From contig NC_064651.1 of the NCBI RefSeq assembly GCF_001723175.1, positions 2,232,001 through 2,296,000 of the forward strand: a stretch of 64,000 bases of DNA. The letters run 5' to 3'. This stretch comes from Penicillium oxalicum. Lineage: Eukaryota > Ascomycota > Eurotiomycetes > Eurotiales > Aspergillaceae. Each line of letters opens with the position of its first letter. Positions within the stretch are counted from its first letter, which is position 1. This document shows positions 7,917 through 18,725 of the stretch, one piece after another. Position numbers and translations under genes: made by a program. The notes under the pieces were generated by a model. It worked only from the letters and a program-made list of their open reading frames with translations. It was not told where the DNA came from and made no database searches.

Positions 7917-10745
7917 TCATCTGAAATTCTTCCCGTTGGAAGCAACAAACTCAAATTCAATGCGTGGCTGATATCGCATTGGACCGTCATCCTCGAACCA
8001 CGGCGTCAGATTCTTGCACTGGCTCACATCAAAGGTTTGTAATTGATGACAGCCTTCCGCGACAGCTTCAACGCCGACTCCGGTAACACGGACGCATCCC
8101 CGTACTGATAGGTGTTTCAGTGAAAGCAGATGAAGCCCGATGCTCCGCAGGGACGGATCGGAGATAGCTGAGCCGCAGAATGACATGTTCAGATACTGAA
8201 GTTGGGAGCACTGAAGCGCAAGGACCTCGGTTGCTGTGTCGGAAAGCGCGCAACAGAATGACTGTATCATACATTTTAATGAGCCAAATTCTTGGGCGTC
8301 AAGAGAGCAGGGAAAACTTACCAAGTCGAGTTCTTGTAGCTGCTTGGCAGCATTTGTAAGGTGTACAATCGCGTTGTCTGTCAGATATGTGCAATCTGCC
8401 AGACAGAGTCTCCGTAGCTTAGTGAAACGTGCATTGCCCCAGTATTGGAACCCCTGGTCCGTGATGGTAGTGCATCGGGTCAGGTCCATTTCTTCAATAC
8501 GTTTAGCGGCATGAGATGCGATGTGGTGCATAGACCTGTCTGTGACATGCTTGCAGTATGAAAGGGTGAGCTTTTTCAGCTTCGGGCAGCCATAGACTGT
8601 AGCCTCTGCGGTTTGGAAAGTTGGCTTGATGGATGATGTTTTGCTTTCGTTGGACTTTTGGTTAGGCACCACCCACCCGATGATCCGCGCCATGAGGGTG
8701 TCTCCAACTTTTCGGCAATTGCTGAACTCCACTTCTTCGAGATCAACAGCCTTGCTGGACATCTCAAGTATCGCAGACGCGGTCACATCCCATACACTTT
8801 TCATCCGCCATACAGCTGAAGTAGCCGCACAGGTCTTCACCAATGCGTTGAAACCTTCGTCGGTGATGTGAAAGCAGTTGTTGATGTTGACGGTGCGAGG
8901 TCGATTTCCAACAAATGGGCAAATGATCTTGACAAGAATGTCATCCGTGATACGGCGGTTGTATATGCTCAAATCCAAATCCCGCACAATTTTGTCTGAA
9001 GTGTTCAAAATTTCAGACCAATGAGAGGACACTCCACGAAGTCGAATGAGCTCATGTAATTCCAAGAATTGGAATATTCTGAGCAGAATATTGTCCGGGA
9101 AAATACCGTGGGAAGCATCTCCCAGTTGGCGGGTTCTTTGATAAGGTTTCGATAGACTGTGAGCATCGGGGAGAGCAAGATCTGATGAGGAGCCGACAGA
9201 CTGTGATATACCTGAATGTACAGGCGACTCCTCGCCCGTGATCTCCTCTGGATTTAGCGGTGCTAGTGAGCCACGACGGCTTCGAAGACGGACCTTGTCC
9301 AATCCGAGGCTCAGGTAGGGATCTGGGTCCGAGGGCCTCAGAACCGCCTGATCTTGATCCTCGCCTGATGCCGATTGGTGGGGACCGTCGAGCTCTGTCT
9401 CTGTCAAGGTCAACAAGGGCATTGATCGCCGCCGGGCTGCCGTGATTCTGACTCTGTCATTGACGTGAAGATTTCCCATCGGAGGTTGCTCCTCAGATGC
9501 ATCCGTCATGATCACATCGCCGTCCGCAGCAGCGTTGAGTCTTTCTTGAGCCGTGCGCTCAACTTGGTCACGCACATCTCGGGGGCACATCTCCCAGAAC
9601 TTGGCGAGCACATCGCCGCTAAGCATCAAACACTCAACCGAGGAAACAGATCGGACTGTGGCTGTTCTTCGGGGTGCAAGCGACAAACTGACTACTTCTC
9701 CAAAATACTGGCCTTGCCTCAGCCGGGCTTTGATCTCAACCTCAGGATGATCGTTAGCCATGGACTGACGGTGATGGGCTTGACTCTGCCCGCGACGTTC
9801 TGTGACCACTTCAACTTCGCCGCGCACGATGAAAAACAGCTCTCGGCCCTGAGAATTCTGCTTGATGATGTCGGTGAATGGGGGATACGAGCTTGGCTGA
9901 GCGTTCAACCCCAAGAAGTGGAGAATATCGGCCGGTAACTCTTTGAAGAGTGGAAGCTCTTTCAGCAAGAGACGAACGTTGACCAGGCCATTCGCAAGCG
10001 CACTGGAGGGATCCCAGCGCCCGGGACTCGGCGATTTTCGTTTCTTATGAATGGCATTGATATTGATGTCTTCTTCAGCCGCGGCTAGATCTTTGGAGTT
10101 GCTCTCTCTTAGTCGTTTCGAGCCTCTTCGCACGGGGCTGGGACTTGGTCTATCCAATGTCGGCGCCGAGGTCTCCTGCTTCTTCTTCTCCAGGATCGTT
10201 AAGCGCTCTTGCGCCTCTTCTCTGATTGCTTGCTCCACATCGGGGAATCGTGGCAAAATATTCCGGAAGTCTTCCTTGGTCAGAACGACCAGCATACACC
10301 TGGTTCGAGCAATGATGGTCGCGGTACGCGGTCGATCCATCAAGACGCCAATTTCTCCGAAGAAAGCACCCGGTTTGAGCTCCGCATAGATGCTTTCACC
10401 ATCGCGAGAGGTCACCGAGACCGCACCCCGCACCAACCAATATATTGCCCGTGCATCGTCCCCTTCGGTCAGGATATAGTCGTTCGGCGCATGAAGCTGT
10501 GGCCGCAAATGCTGGCCCACCTCAATCAAAAATGACTCGGGTGTCGCTTGAAATAGCGGAAAAGATCGTAAACGATCAACCAGCTCAAGCGGGAGAGCTT
10601 TGATGTGAGAAGAAGCTAGAGGAGAGGGCCGGGCGGGTCGGTTGGGGTTGAGCACAGAGTCAAACGAATGGATGAGCGACACGGTATCGGACAAAGGCGA
10701 GACGGCCTTGGTCGGGCCCCCGCTGGCCCTTCCATGGCGGCGCAT
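7917..10745 (-). CDS. Cyclic-nucleotide-binding (two domains), F-box and leucine-rich-repeat protein
   Basis: Exons 10745-8322 and 8261-7917 give 922 residues. The intron is 60 nt, in frame and without stops (see findings). Residues about 60-165 and 260-375 are two cyclic-nucleotide-binding domains. Each keeps a phosphate-binding cassette with the Glu and Arg that contact cAMP in known family members: FGEIGVLMDRPRTAT near residue 127 and FGEVVSLSLAPRRTAT near residue 346. A basic Ser/Pro linker separates them. An F-box follows at about 547-590 (FPDNILLRIFQFLELHEL), then AMN1-type leucine-rich repeats with repeated ITD and C-x-x-(I/V)-T-D steps to the C-terminus. F-box/LRR proteins are substrate receptors of SCF ubiquitin ligases, so the simplest reading is a receptor regulated by cyclic nucleotide; that is inference. 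I know of no gene name for it. Confidence 0.9.
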   Translation of the reverse strand: MRRHGRASGGPTKAVSPLSDTVSLIHSFDSVLNPNRPARPSPLASSHIKALPLELVDRLRSFPLFQATPESFLIEVGQHLRPQLHAPNDYILTEGDDARAIYWLVRGAVSVTSRDGESIYAELKPGAFFGEIGVLMDRPRTATIIARTRCMLVVLTKEDFRNILPRFPDVEQAIREEAQERLTILEKKKQETSAPTLDRPSPSPVRRGSKRLRESNSKDLAAAEEDININAIHKKRKSPSPGRWDPSSALANGLVNVRLLLKELPLFKELPADILHFLGLNAQPSSYPPFTDIIKQNSQGRELFFIVRGEVEVVTERRGQSQAHHRQSMANDHPEVEIKARLRQGQYFGEVVSLSLAPRRTATVRSVSSVECLMLSGDVLAKFWEMCPRDVRDQVERTAQERLNAAADGDVIMTDASEEQPPMGNLHVNDRVRITAARRRSMPLLTLTETELDGPHQSASGEDQDQAVLRPSDPDPYLSLGLDKVRLRSRRGSLAPLNPEEITGEESPVHSGISQSVGSSSDLALPDAHSLSKPYQRTRQLGDASHGIFPDNILLRIFQFLELHELIRLRGVSSHWSEILNTSDKIVRDLDLSIYNRRITDDILVKIICPFVGNRPRTVNINNCFHITDEGFNALVKTCAATSAVWRMKSVWDVTASAILEMSSKAVDLEEVEFSNCRKVGDTLMARIIGWVVPNQKSNESKTSSIKPTFQTAEATVYGCPKLKKLTLSYCKHVTDRSMHHIASHAAKRIEEMDLTRCTTITDQGFQYWGNARFTKLRRLCLADCTYLTDNAIVHLTNAAKQLQELDLVSFPCSLDAQEFGSLKCMIQSFCCALSDTATEVLALQCSQLQYLNMSFCGSAISDPSLRSIGLHLLSLKHLSVRGCVRVTGVGVEAVAEGCHQLQTFDVSQCKNLTPWFEDDGPMRYQPRIEFEFVASNGKNFR

Positions 10746-12380
10746 GATACAGAGGAGGAGAGGCCTTGATCAAGCTGGAGGTTTTTATGGAGGAGGGATC
10801 CAGCATCAAACGCTGAGGATCATCAAAGACGCGATGACGTCGACGAAAAGAGCACCGATGTCGAGCTTTCAGTCGGCATTCCCCAACACCCAATGGGGGT
10901 ATTTACGTGATCCTAGCAGAGCAACATCTGCAAGATGCTATGTTGAGGGGATGAAAAATGACCGGGTCCACAGATGTAGAAGGTGTCAAAGCTCTAGGGG
11001 AGATAGATTCCCGTCTGGTGAGAGAAGGTGGGGTGGAAGGAATCGGCTCAGCGACGTCAAATGCGGTCGAGCTCCACCGATCTTCTGGCGCTTTTGCGGA
11101 AACTTTATGGGAGCGAAGCCGGCCAAAGCTTCCTCAGGCGCAGCTCCACTTTTTGGCCAGTCCGCATGAAAGCTTCAATTACCGAGCAGTAATGTGCTGA
11201 AGATTGCTCATCTACTTTCTGGCGGAGGATCAGCTAGCCCTTTGTTCCGCCGCTACTAGTGGGGTCATGTGCAAGGCGGTCAATTGCTGATCGGATTGTC
11301 GCACGCTTTGCTTGTTACGTGAGAGTCGCCGAAAAAAGGGCCGATCGAGCTATCGACCTAAGCATCTCTGTACGTGGAACAGGGAAGACACATTCTGCAA
11401 TTAGTCACTTAGTCGGTGACAAATCAGCGAAAAGAACATGCAACATCAAATGAGTCGATTCATTGAGCCAGCTATGGCACGCGGGTACTGCTTGATAGCC
11501 TAGCGGCTTTTGACCCGGGTAGTCACGCATCTCAGCTCCCAATGCGGGCTCTTGGCCGAAAGCGCTGCTCGGGTGGGACGGCATTGCATTCGACCTTTTG
11601 TGGAAAGTCATGTTGTCTTCCAATTCACATAGCCGTTGGGGAAACTACTGGGCTGGGTAAGATTAACGCCCTCATGAGAGAATCGGTACTCATGCCCCAA
11701 TGACCGAGAGATCGTTCTTATGTTGAAATATCTTTGCTTGGCGTACCTATGGCCAACCGATCGACTGTCGGTCATCACGTGCAAAGCAGGTGTTCCGGGG
11801 GTTTACGGTATTTTAGTGTAAGCCAGACGCTGTATCGTTCAAATCCCCATTTGAGAAAGACAAGGAAACTACACACCGAAGCACTAGACTGGAGGACTGT
11901 GGGGTATCAAAGAAAGACAACAAGACATGCGCGCGAAAGGAGGGATCTAATAGGATGCCTCAGTAAGACCACAAGCAAAGCCGGAAGCCCTGGCGAGGCC
12001 GTGGGGATTTCCGAATGGAAATTTGTGCTTCCTGACGGGTCTGAAGAGCCAGGTATTATCTGGTGGCGGCAGCGGCAGCGACAGGAGCAGGATAGCAATC
12101 TCAGGTTGGACTTGGCCGGGTGCGTGTCATCACCCGGCGACTCTGAGCCTGGAGATTCCAGAGACAAGTCGGTGCCGACATGTGAAGAATCCCTTTTAAC
12201 TCCAGATTTATGCCGATAGGATCAACCCTGCGCCACCTTTTGCCATTTCCTGCAGCCTCGATACGGCCAAAAAAAGAACACATTTTTAGGTCGGTAGGGC
12301 CTTCGTGAAGACGACGGCGTGTAGCGCCGCTAAACTTCAGTAGGCTGGAGTTGACATCTGCAGCTCCACTGATTATGGGA
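10746..12380. other. Intergenic stretch
   Basis: About 1.6 kb with no supported gene. The part near 10746-11200 should carry the promoter of the CNBD/F-box gene. An open frame at 11734-12219 is Arg/Ser-rich without recognisable motifs, so I treat it as chance. Confidence 0.45.
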
Positions 12381-13082
12381 TCACACAGAACCCCGAGTGT
12401 CGTCCCGGGATCGACGATTCCCCAAAATAAAGTCAACGTAGGACGGACGATTCCCCTTGGCTGTCTCCAAGGCATCTTGTAAAAGTCCATATGCCAGGCT
12501 CATTTTGAGACCCAGTTTTGCTGTACGTGCTGCGGTATAAACGTCATGTCGCGCTTGAAGGATCGGGGATCGGTCAGCTTGTCGGTCTAGATCAAGGCTT
12601 CCGAGCCTTTCGGGGCACTACTTACCTAGGAGACTGTAAATCCCAGAGCAAGACAGCCCGGCCGTCACAGTCGACAAAAAATCTCGTTCATCATGACGAG
12701 CATAATCCACCGTCTCCTCAAATAGGCAGAAGGCCAGTGCCCCTGCGCCCAGCTTCATTCCCATCTTCAAGCCATCCTTCGCACCACCAACGACCGAGAT
12801 ATAATTCTTCGTCTTGTGGTACTGAAACCACCCAGCGGAGGTCGTGGGGAACCGATGGGCATTCTCAGCGCGAAAGACCAGGCCGGCCTTTTTACTGCCA
12901 TGGAAGTAGCCAAGGGCCATCCCGGTCGAGAACGCGGACAAGAAAGCGTAGGGAATGCGTCGCTCGACATCGATGCCCAGTCGCGGTGGAGTGTCAGACT
13001 CGAAGAGCCTATGCCAGTACACCAGTTTGAGAAGAATTGAGGGATTTTGAGGAGATTGAGATTGCGGCCGTTGCGAGTCCAT
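12381..13082 (-). CDS. Tim17/Tim22/Tim23-family mitochondrial inner-membrane protein (TIMMDC1-like)
   Basis: Exons 13082-12626 and 12553-12381 give 209 residues. The 72-nt intron (donor GTAAGT, branch CTGAC, acceptor AAG) was placed because unspliced reading stops two codons after the donor, while the spliced second exon continues smoothly (HDVYTAARTAKLGLKMSLAY). The ATG at 13082 has an ideal context (TTCACCATGG). Several small Gly/Ala-rich hydrophobic segments carry GxxxG-type spacing (for example ALGYFHGSKKAG, LKMGMKLGAGALAF), the pattern of Tim17/22/23/Pmp24 proteins. Length and layout resemble the relatives of the complex I assembly factor TIMMDC1 more than core import channels. Inner mitochondrial membrane location follows from the family. 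It is divergent from the small gene at 13314, with only 231 bases between the start codons. Confidence 0.82.
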
Positions 13083-13313
13083 GGTGAAATTGTGCGTTGA
13101 GAGGAATGATTTCCTCAAAGACCACAAAACGGCAAGCTAGTCGATAGGATTGAACGAGCAATGAACCCAGTCGGCGACCAGAGATCTGGAGTCTCGCCGG
13201 GCCCCACTCTACTACCTCCGACTTCCGCCTTCCTTTGACTCTCTTACTCTTCCCCCCAGTCGGCTCCCATCCGAATGAGCGACAGCTGTGACTGATTCCA
13301 GTAAAATTTTAAA
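13083..13313. promoter_or_regulatory. Bidirectional promoter between the Tim17-family gene and the small acidic-protein gene
   Basis: The two ATGs point away from each other and are 231 bases apart, so both promoters and both leaders must fit here. The central part has CT-rich tracts typical of fungal leaders. No specific operator was recognised. Confidence 0.6.
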
Positions 13314-13837
13314 ATGGTATTTGTGACATTGCAATCCTCATTCTCTGTCTTTAAAATTTGCTCTAATGGTTGAAATAGCCGCCCAAATCGGCGACCCCAG
13401 ACCCGCGCTCTATCACTCTCCTTTTTAAGAAGCACAAGACCACCGTTCTTCTCTCTCTACCGCCACAGACGTCAATCACAGCCGCGAAAGACGAGCTCCT
13501 GGCAGCTCTGAAGTCGCGCAATGTCACGGAAATAAACGCAGATACGGTGCCTTCAGATCCCACACATGTTGAACTCGGAGTGCTGGTGGACCGGAGTGAC
13601 GTAGAAAAAGGCTGGACACCACTTTCTCCGCGGAGTGGTAATGCAACAAAAGCTGCTGGTGGAAAGAAGGCATCGCAAGACACGCTTCTTCTCGCCGGGC
13701 TTGACAATGGCCATCTTGTTGCATTTCGTTTCCGCGATCCCAGCGATGCATCGGAGGCAGGAGGGGCCGATACAGATTCACAGGATCCTGGATGGGATGT
13801 CGTGATTCCAAGCTTCGATGACGAGGAGGAGGAATGA
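13314..13837 (+). CDS. Small conserved-looking acidic protein; exon 1 probably only the start codon
   Basis: The coding frame is clear from 13379 to the stop at 13837, but it has no ATG before internal Met codons and an upstream in-frame stop (TAG at 13376-13378). The best model joins the ATG at 13314-13316 to 13379 through a 62-nt intron (donor GTATTT, branch CTAAT 13 nt before the AAATAG acceptor), giving 153 residues. The product starts with a basic beta-strand-like part (SITLLFKKHKTTVLLSLPP), continues with a KDELLAALKSRNV helix, a DxxHVELGVLVDR segment and a Gly-Leu-Asp-Asn-Gly-His strand, and ends in a run of Asp/Glu. This reads like a small ubiquitin-fold or PB1-like domain, but I cannot name it. 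An alternative first exon at ATG 13275 with a weak GTGACT donor is possible. Confidence 0.6.
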
Positions 13838-14750
13838 GGTCTTCTTCATCAGGGAGACCTGGATGGCTTTCCGGTCTCTGGCGTTGCTGTTGACTCCTCG
13901 TGGCTCTGAGCGGCTACGAGCAAGGACTTGCGTATCTGCGCAAGCGTTTCATTTCGCGTGGGACACGCCTAGTCTCGCGTCCCCAATTCCACCAATTCAG
14001 ATCAGCAAACTCATGGCAAAGGCAAGAACACTATATACGCTTTATGACAATTAGAATCACAGAATACGATGAATGAAACGCGGATGGCAAATGATTCTTA
14101 CTTTAATGTCTCTACATAACGGAAACGGTGTAGTTGTTCAATTATCGATTCCGCAACCTTCATGCTCGTCTCTTGCCAAATTTCAAGTTACATGAGAGTC
14201 AATGCACTTTTTCCAGCTTTGGGCTAAGCTTAAACCACGATTTGATTAAGACTAGTACTAAGTCGTTGAGGGTCTTCAGAAATGGATCGATTTGGCGTTT
14301 GACACATGAGACACGGTGCGTATGGTTCGATTGGATGCATGTGGCATTTAGATCCTCACTTGACATTGACCGCTGCTGAAAGTTTCAAACTGTGTGATGA
14401 TCACCGTCTCGACTAGTGGCGGTGTGGCTTAACAACGGCCACGGCATATGCAGGCTAATCGCCACTTGAATGATGGTTGCCCGGGGCAACCTGCAGTGGG
14501 CAACACGTTGTTCCCATCAACAAATGAAAACGCATCCAGGAGTCTCTCGGAGAATACTGCAACCCGTACCCCATAAACCTCGAGCTCCACACATTCTTCA
14601 TCCGTCATCGTCAATTTCAACGCCTTTTGCGTATTCGACACTCAACGAACTGGAACGGCCAGTCTTATCTGGTGTCACGTACTGTCTCGACATCGCCTCC
14701 GCCCAATTTACGACTTGGCGGGCGTGAAGACACGCCCCCTCAATCCCAAC
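13838..14750. other. Intergenic stretch and kinesin promoter
   Basis: No gene supported. Contains the 3' end of the small acidic-protein gene and the promoter and leader of the kinesin gene. Confidence 0.5.
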
Positions 14751-17700
14751 ATGGCCTCCTCCGATGGCGCCTCTTCAATCACAGTGGCGGTACGCGTGAG
14801 GCCTTTCACTATTCGCGAGGCGGCCCAGTTATCTCGTACCGATGACACTCCGCTATTCCTGGGCGATGGTTCGTTAGCGGGCGTGCCAACGCCCAAGTTG
14901 AATCAGAAAGGGCTTCGGTCCGTCGTCAAGGTCATTGACGATCGATGCTTGTAAGTCGGTGCATACCAGAAAGAAGGTCAACGTCTTTGACCTGCAAAGC
15001 TGACTGCCTGTAGGGTTTTCGATCCCCCCGAAGACAACCCCGTACAAAAGTTCTCTAGGAGTGTGGTTCCCAACGGCAAGCGTGTCAAGGATCAGACATT
15101 TGCATTCGATCGGATTTTCGACCAGAACGCTTCCCAGGGAGAAGTCTACGAGGCTACCACGCGCCGCCTCCTCGATAGTGTTCTCGATGGTTACAATGCA
15201 ACCGTGTTTGCTTACGGTGCGACTGGGTGTGGAAAGACACATACGATCACGGGAACGGCCCAACAACCGGGTATCATCTTTTTGACGATGCAGGAGCTTT
15301 TCGAGAGGATCGATGAAAGATCCGGCGACAAATCGACGGAGATCTCGCTTTCGTATCTCGAAATCTACAATGAAACTATTCGGGACTTGCTTGTCCCGGG
15401 CACGCCCAAGGGAGGCCTTATGCTCCGGGAGGACGTGAATCAGTCCGTTTCGGTGGCCGGATTGTCTAGCCATCATCCCCAAAATGTGGAGCAGGTCATG
15501 GAGATGATCATACGCGGAAACGAGTGTCGAACCATGTCACCTACCGAGGCCAATGCTACATCTTCGCGATCACACGCTGTTCTCCAGATCAATATTGCCC
15601 AAAAAGATCGAAATGCTGGACAAAATGAGCCTCATACAATGGCAACCCTGAGCATTATTGATCTTGCAGGCAGCGAACGAGCCAGCGCGACAAAAAATCG
15701 TGGCGAGCGTTTGTTTGAAGGGGCGAACATCAACAAGTCGTTGCTCGCACTGGGAAGCTGCATTAACGCCCTCTGTGACCCACGGAAGCGCAATCATATT
15801 CCCTACCGAAACTCCAAGTTGACGAGACTTTTGAAGTTTGCGCTTGGAGGTAATTGCAAAACGGTGATGATTGTCTGCGTCAGCCCTTCGAGTCAGCATT
15901 TCGATGAAACACAGAACACACTACGCTACGCGAACCGAGCCAAGAACATTCAAACAAAGGTCACTCGCAACGTCTTCAATGTCAATCGACACGTCAAAGA
16001 TTTCCTAGTCAAGATCGATGAGCAAATGAACCTTATCAATGAGCTCAAGACACAGGCGAAGGAGTCCGAGAAGATCGCATTTACCAAGTTCAAGAAACAA
16101 ACCGAAAAGAAAGATGTTGTCGTGCGTGATGGCGTCACCCGAATTCGCAGTGCCTACGAACACAGTCTCCCGGAGCGCCAGGAAAAGACCAACAATATGC
16201 TGAAACTGAGACAAATCAGTCGCCGTATCGGAATTCTATCGTCTTGGATTGCTGCATTCGACAGCGTTTGCGAGACCCGTGGTGGCCAGGACGGGCTGTC
16301 CAATCTGTATGCTGTGCAAAAAACCGCACATGGTATCCTGCTTGAGCTCGAGGGCAGTCGACATCACTACAATCAGCGGCTGTCAAAGAACACTTGGGAC
16401 CGAGCCATGACGTCTGCTGTTGAACATGCGACGAAGCAACTACGAGAGTTTGATATCAGCGATGCTAGCGATTACGCGAGCCTGGACAAGGAAGCTGAGC
16501 TCCTTCGATCTCATGCCGAGCGGGAGGCGTTATCGGCAGTGATCGAGCATGACAAGGCTGGTGAAGTCGCTGCTGTGCAGTCATTGCTTCAAGCTCAATT
16601 TGAACTAATCGCCGCCATTGAGGACATCATGCAGCTGAACGCGGATGAAGCCATGCAAAAGGGACGCGATATTCTCATGAAAATGTTGGACGACTGTACA
16701 AATGCGACTAACAATCTCGTCAAACCTGATGTCACTTTATCTTCTGTGTCCACGACCGGATTGCAGAGTCCTTTCAAGCCAGCGAGTCCCCAGAAGACCA
16801 AGAAACGCTTCAGCCTGGTAGGCATGCCAGCTCCGCGCCTTTCTCTCGCTCCTTCTGTCCAGCTCGCACCGGCTGCGCCTCCATCGCCTACTAAAGGGTC
16901 CCCGCGTCGACGAAAGGTTACTGCTGGCCGGAAGAGTGTTAGCTTCACGCCCAAGAAAACACAGGCCAAGCCTTCTAAACGATCTGTGCGCTGGAAAGAC
17001 GATGAAGAAAATGGTCCCCTGACTGAATTTCAGAAGACCCCCCAGAAACCCGCCGCAGTGTCGGTGCAGGATACGAACATTGAAGCGGACCCTTCTGAGC
17101 CAGCTCTTCCCAAGGGAGTTCCAACAATCTCACGTAACATCCCCCGCATGGTCAGCCCTTCCTACAATCTCGCTCCCGTCCCTGGATCGTCTGAGCCAAC
17201 CTTGCATGTTCCCAAAAATGGCAACCGATTCCAGGCTGGCTTCCTTTCCAAGAAGAGCGGCGGCTCCCCCTCGGGACCTCCCCCGTCCAGCGGTCTTCTC
17301 AACTCTGACCGGGAGAAATCTCCCCTGCGTGACATTGAAGGTAGCAGTTTCTTGAACCGGGCGCCCTCCGAACGGCCTTCTCGCATCGCTGTCCGTTCTC
17401 CCAGCGGCAATTTCTCAAGTAGCCCAATGTCTGAAAGTAAAGACAGCTGGAAGGCGGACAAGGATGAGGCGCAGAAAATCACATCGGCCATGCGCCGCAT
17501 CTCCAGCAGTCACGCTGGTGTGACCTCCGGCAGTCACTCCCTTCGTATTCATCGTCGTCGGAGCCCTACATCCGCGACCTACGGCAGTTCTCCTAGCGAG
17601 CATGCCCATAGCACGATGCATACGATGAACACCATGTTTACCGCCTCACAAGCTCGTCGCATGGTCAAGAGTGAGCGCGAAGGAGACAGCAAGCCGAGCG

Positions 17701-17834
17701 TTCTCAGTCCCCACAACTTGCCTGTAATGAAGCACACTGCGCGCCGGACCACCTTGGGAGGTGACGTGCGCCCTCGAGGTGCCAGCTTATCTACTCGAGA
17801 TGCTCTCCGACTCAGTGCAGCCGCCGCACCTTGA
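14751..17834 (+). CDS. kipB: Kinesin-8 motor protein (KipB/Kip3 type)
   Basis: Exons 14751-14950 and 15014-17834 (63-nt intron, GTAAGT donor) give 1006 residues. The motor domain spans about residues 8-385: it starts ITVAVRVRPF, has the P-loop GATGCGKT at 135-142, switch I NATSSRSH, switch II DLAGSERAS, and the HIPYRNSKLTRLLK and NTLRYANRAKNI motifs. The neck sequence (TKVTRNVFNVNRHVKDF) and the long insertion-bearing loop 2 region fit kinesin-8. A coiled-coil stalk follows, then a basic Ser/Pro-rich tail with many proline-directed sites, suited to microtubule binding and mitotic phosphorylation. Kinesin-8 motors walk to plus ends and shorten microtubules, controlling spindle length and nuclear positioning. 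Length is close to the Aspergillus nidulans protein as I remember it. Confidence 0.93.
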
Positions 17835-18725
17835 TCCATCGCCTCTTGTTCTTCTCATCCTCTGTCTTCTTCCCGAGCATTCCTTCTGCGCCTCGCGCGG
17901 TCGGTCCCATCCGAGACTCTGCACTCGGCATCAGCGCGCACGATACCACATTTGTATTACCTGCTGTCATTTTTCTCTTGCTTCCTTTCTCTCTCATCGC
18001 GTCGGTGCACAAATCTCCTGGAGTCTACGGTCTATCACTTTCATTGTTCTTGATGCATATGTCTTCGGGTACCTGAAGGGAATGCAATGGTGCAGCTAAA
18101 TCTTAGCCGAGAGTGTTCATTGTATTGGTGTCCATTCATCCTTTCCCACTCCTTCTTTTCACATAATTACACCTTGGTTCACCTGGTCTCAGTGTACATT
18201 CAAATGGCATGGAATTTGTCTCAACCCACCTCCCTATAACAGTGAATCGCCCACTCTCATTTACTCCTGCATGCAATCTCTCATGGAGATCTTTTCTCCC
18301 GTCGGATCTCCCAGTTCGGCCCGCTTGTCTTGGCTTGGTCTGAAGAATGCGGGGAGCTTGGATTTGTCAGAAAGTCGGATGACGCCACTTTTAGTTGCGA
18401 TTAGCGTCCCAGATCGGGCGAAGTCAGCTTATCTTCGGGAGGTGAAGCGCACTCCAGTCGTTTAGTCATTTGTTGCCTCCTCCATCCGGGTTGCTCCCTG
18501 GTTCTTCTGACATATATAACCTGTCATCTCCGTCCGGACTCCGGACGTGCGATTTTATAATCTCACATCATTGGTGATCATCTTCTCGCAGACTGAGTAC
18601 CCGCACGACGCTGCTTGACTGCACACCAAGATCCGCTATCGCATCAGTCACTTCTTCCGCCGTTTCTCCACTTTTCCCCTACACCAAAAGAGTCTCCACC
18701 TTGGAGAAATTATTATTCTAAGCAG
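17835..18725. other. Intergenic stretch, kinesin 3' end and msrA promoter
   Basis: Pyrimidine-rich sequence without a supported gene. A short perfect dyad lies at 18531-18547 (separate entry) in the msrA upstream region. Confidence 0.5.
18531..18547. promoter_or_regulatory. CGTCCGG-ACT-CCGGACG perfect dyad upstream of msrA
   Basis: Seven-base arms are exact reverse complements with a 3-base spacer, about 180 bases before the msrA ATG. CCG/CGG triplets in inverted order are the usual recognition element of dimeric Zn2Cys6 regulators, so an operator is possible. Nothing shows that it is used. Confidence 0.35.

Noticed and set aside
12518..13030. Plus-strand open frame of about 170 codons
   Set aside because: Antisense to the Tim17-family gene, which is supported by an ideal start context and a frame-restoring intron.
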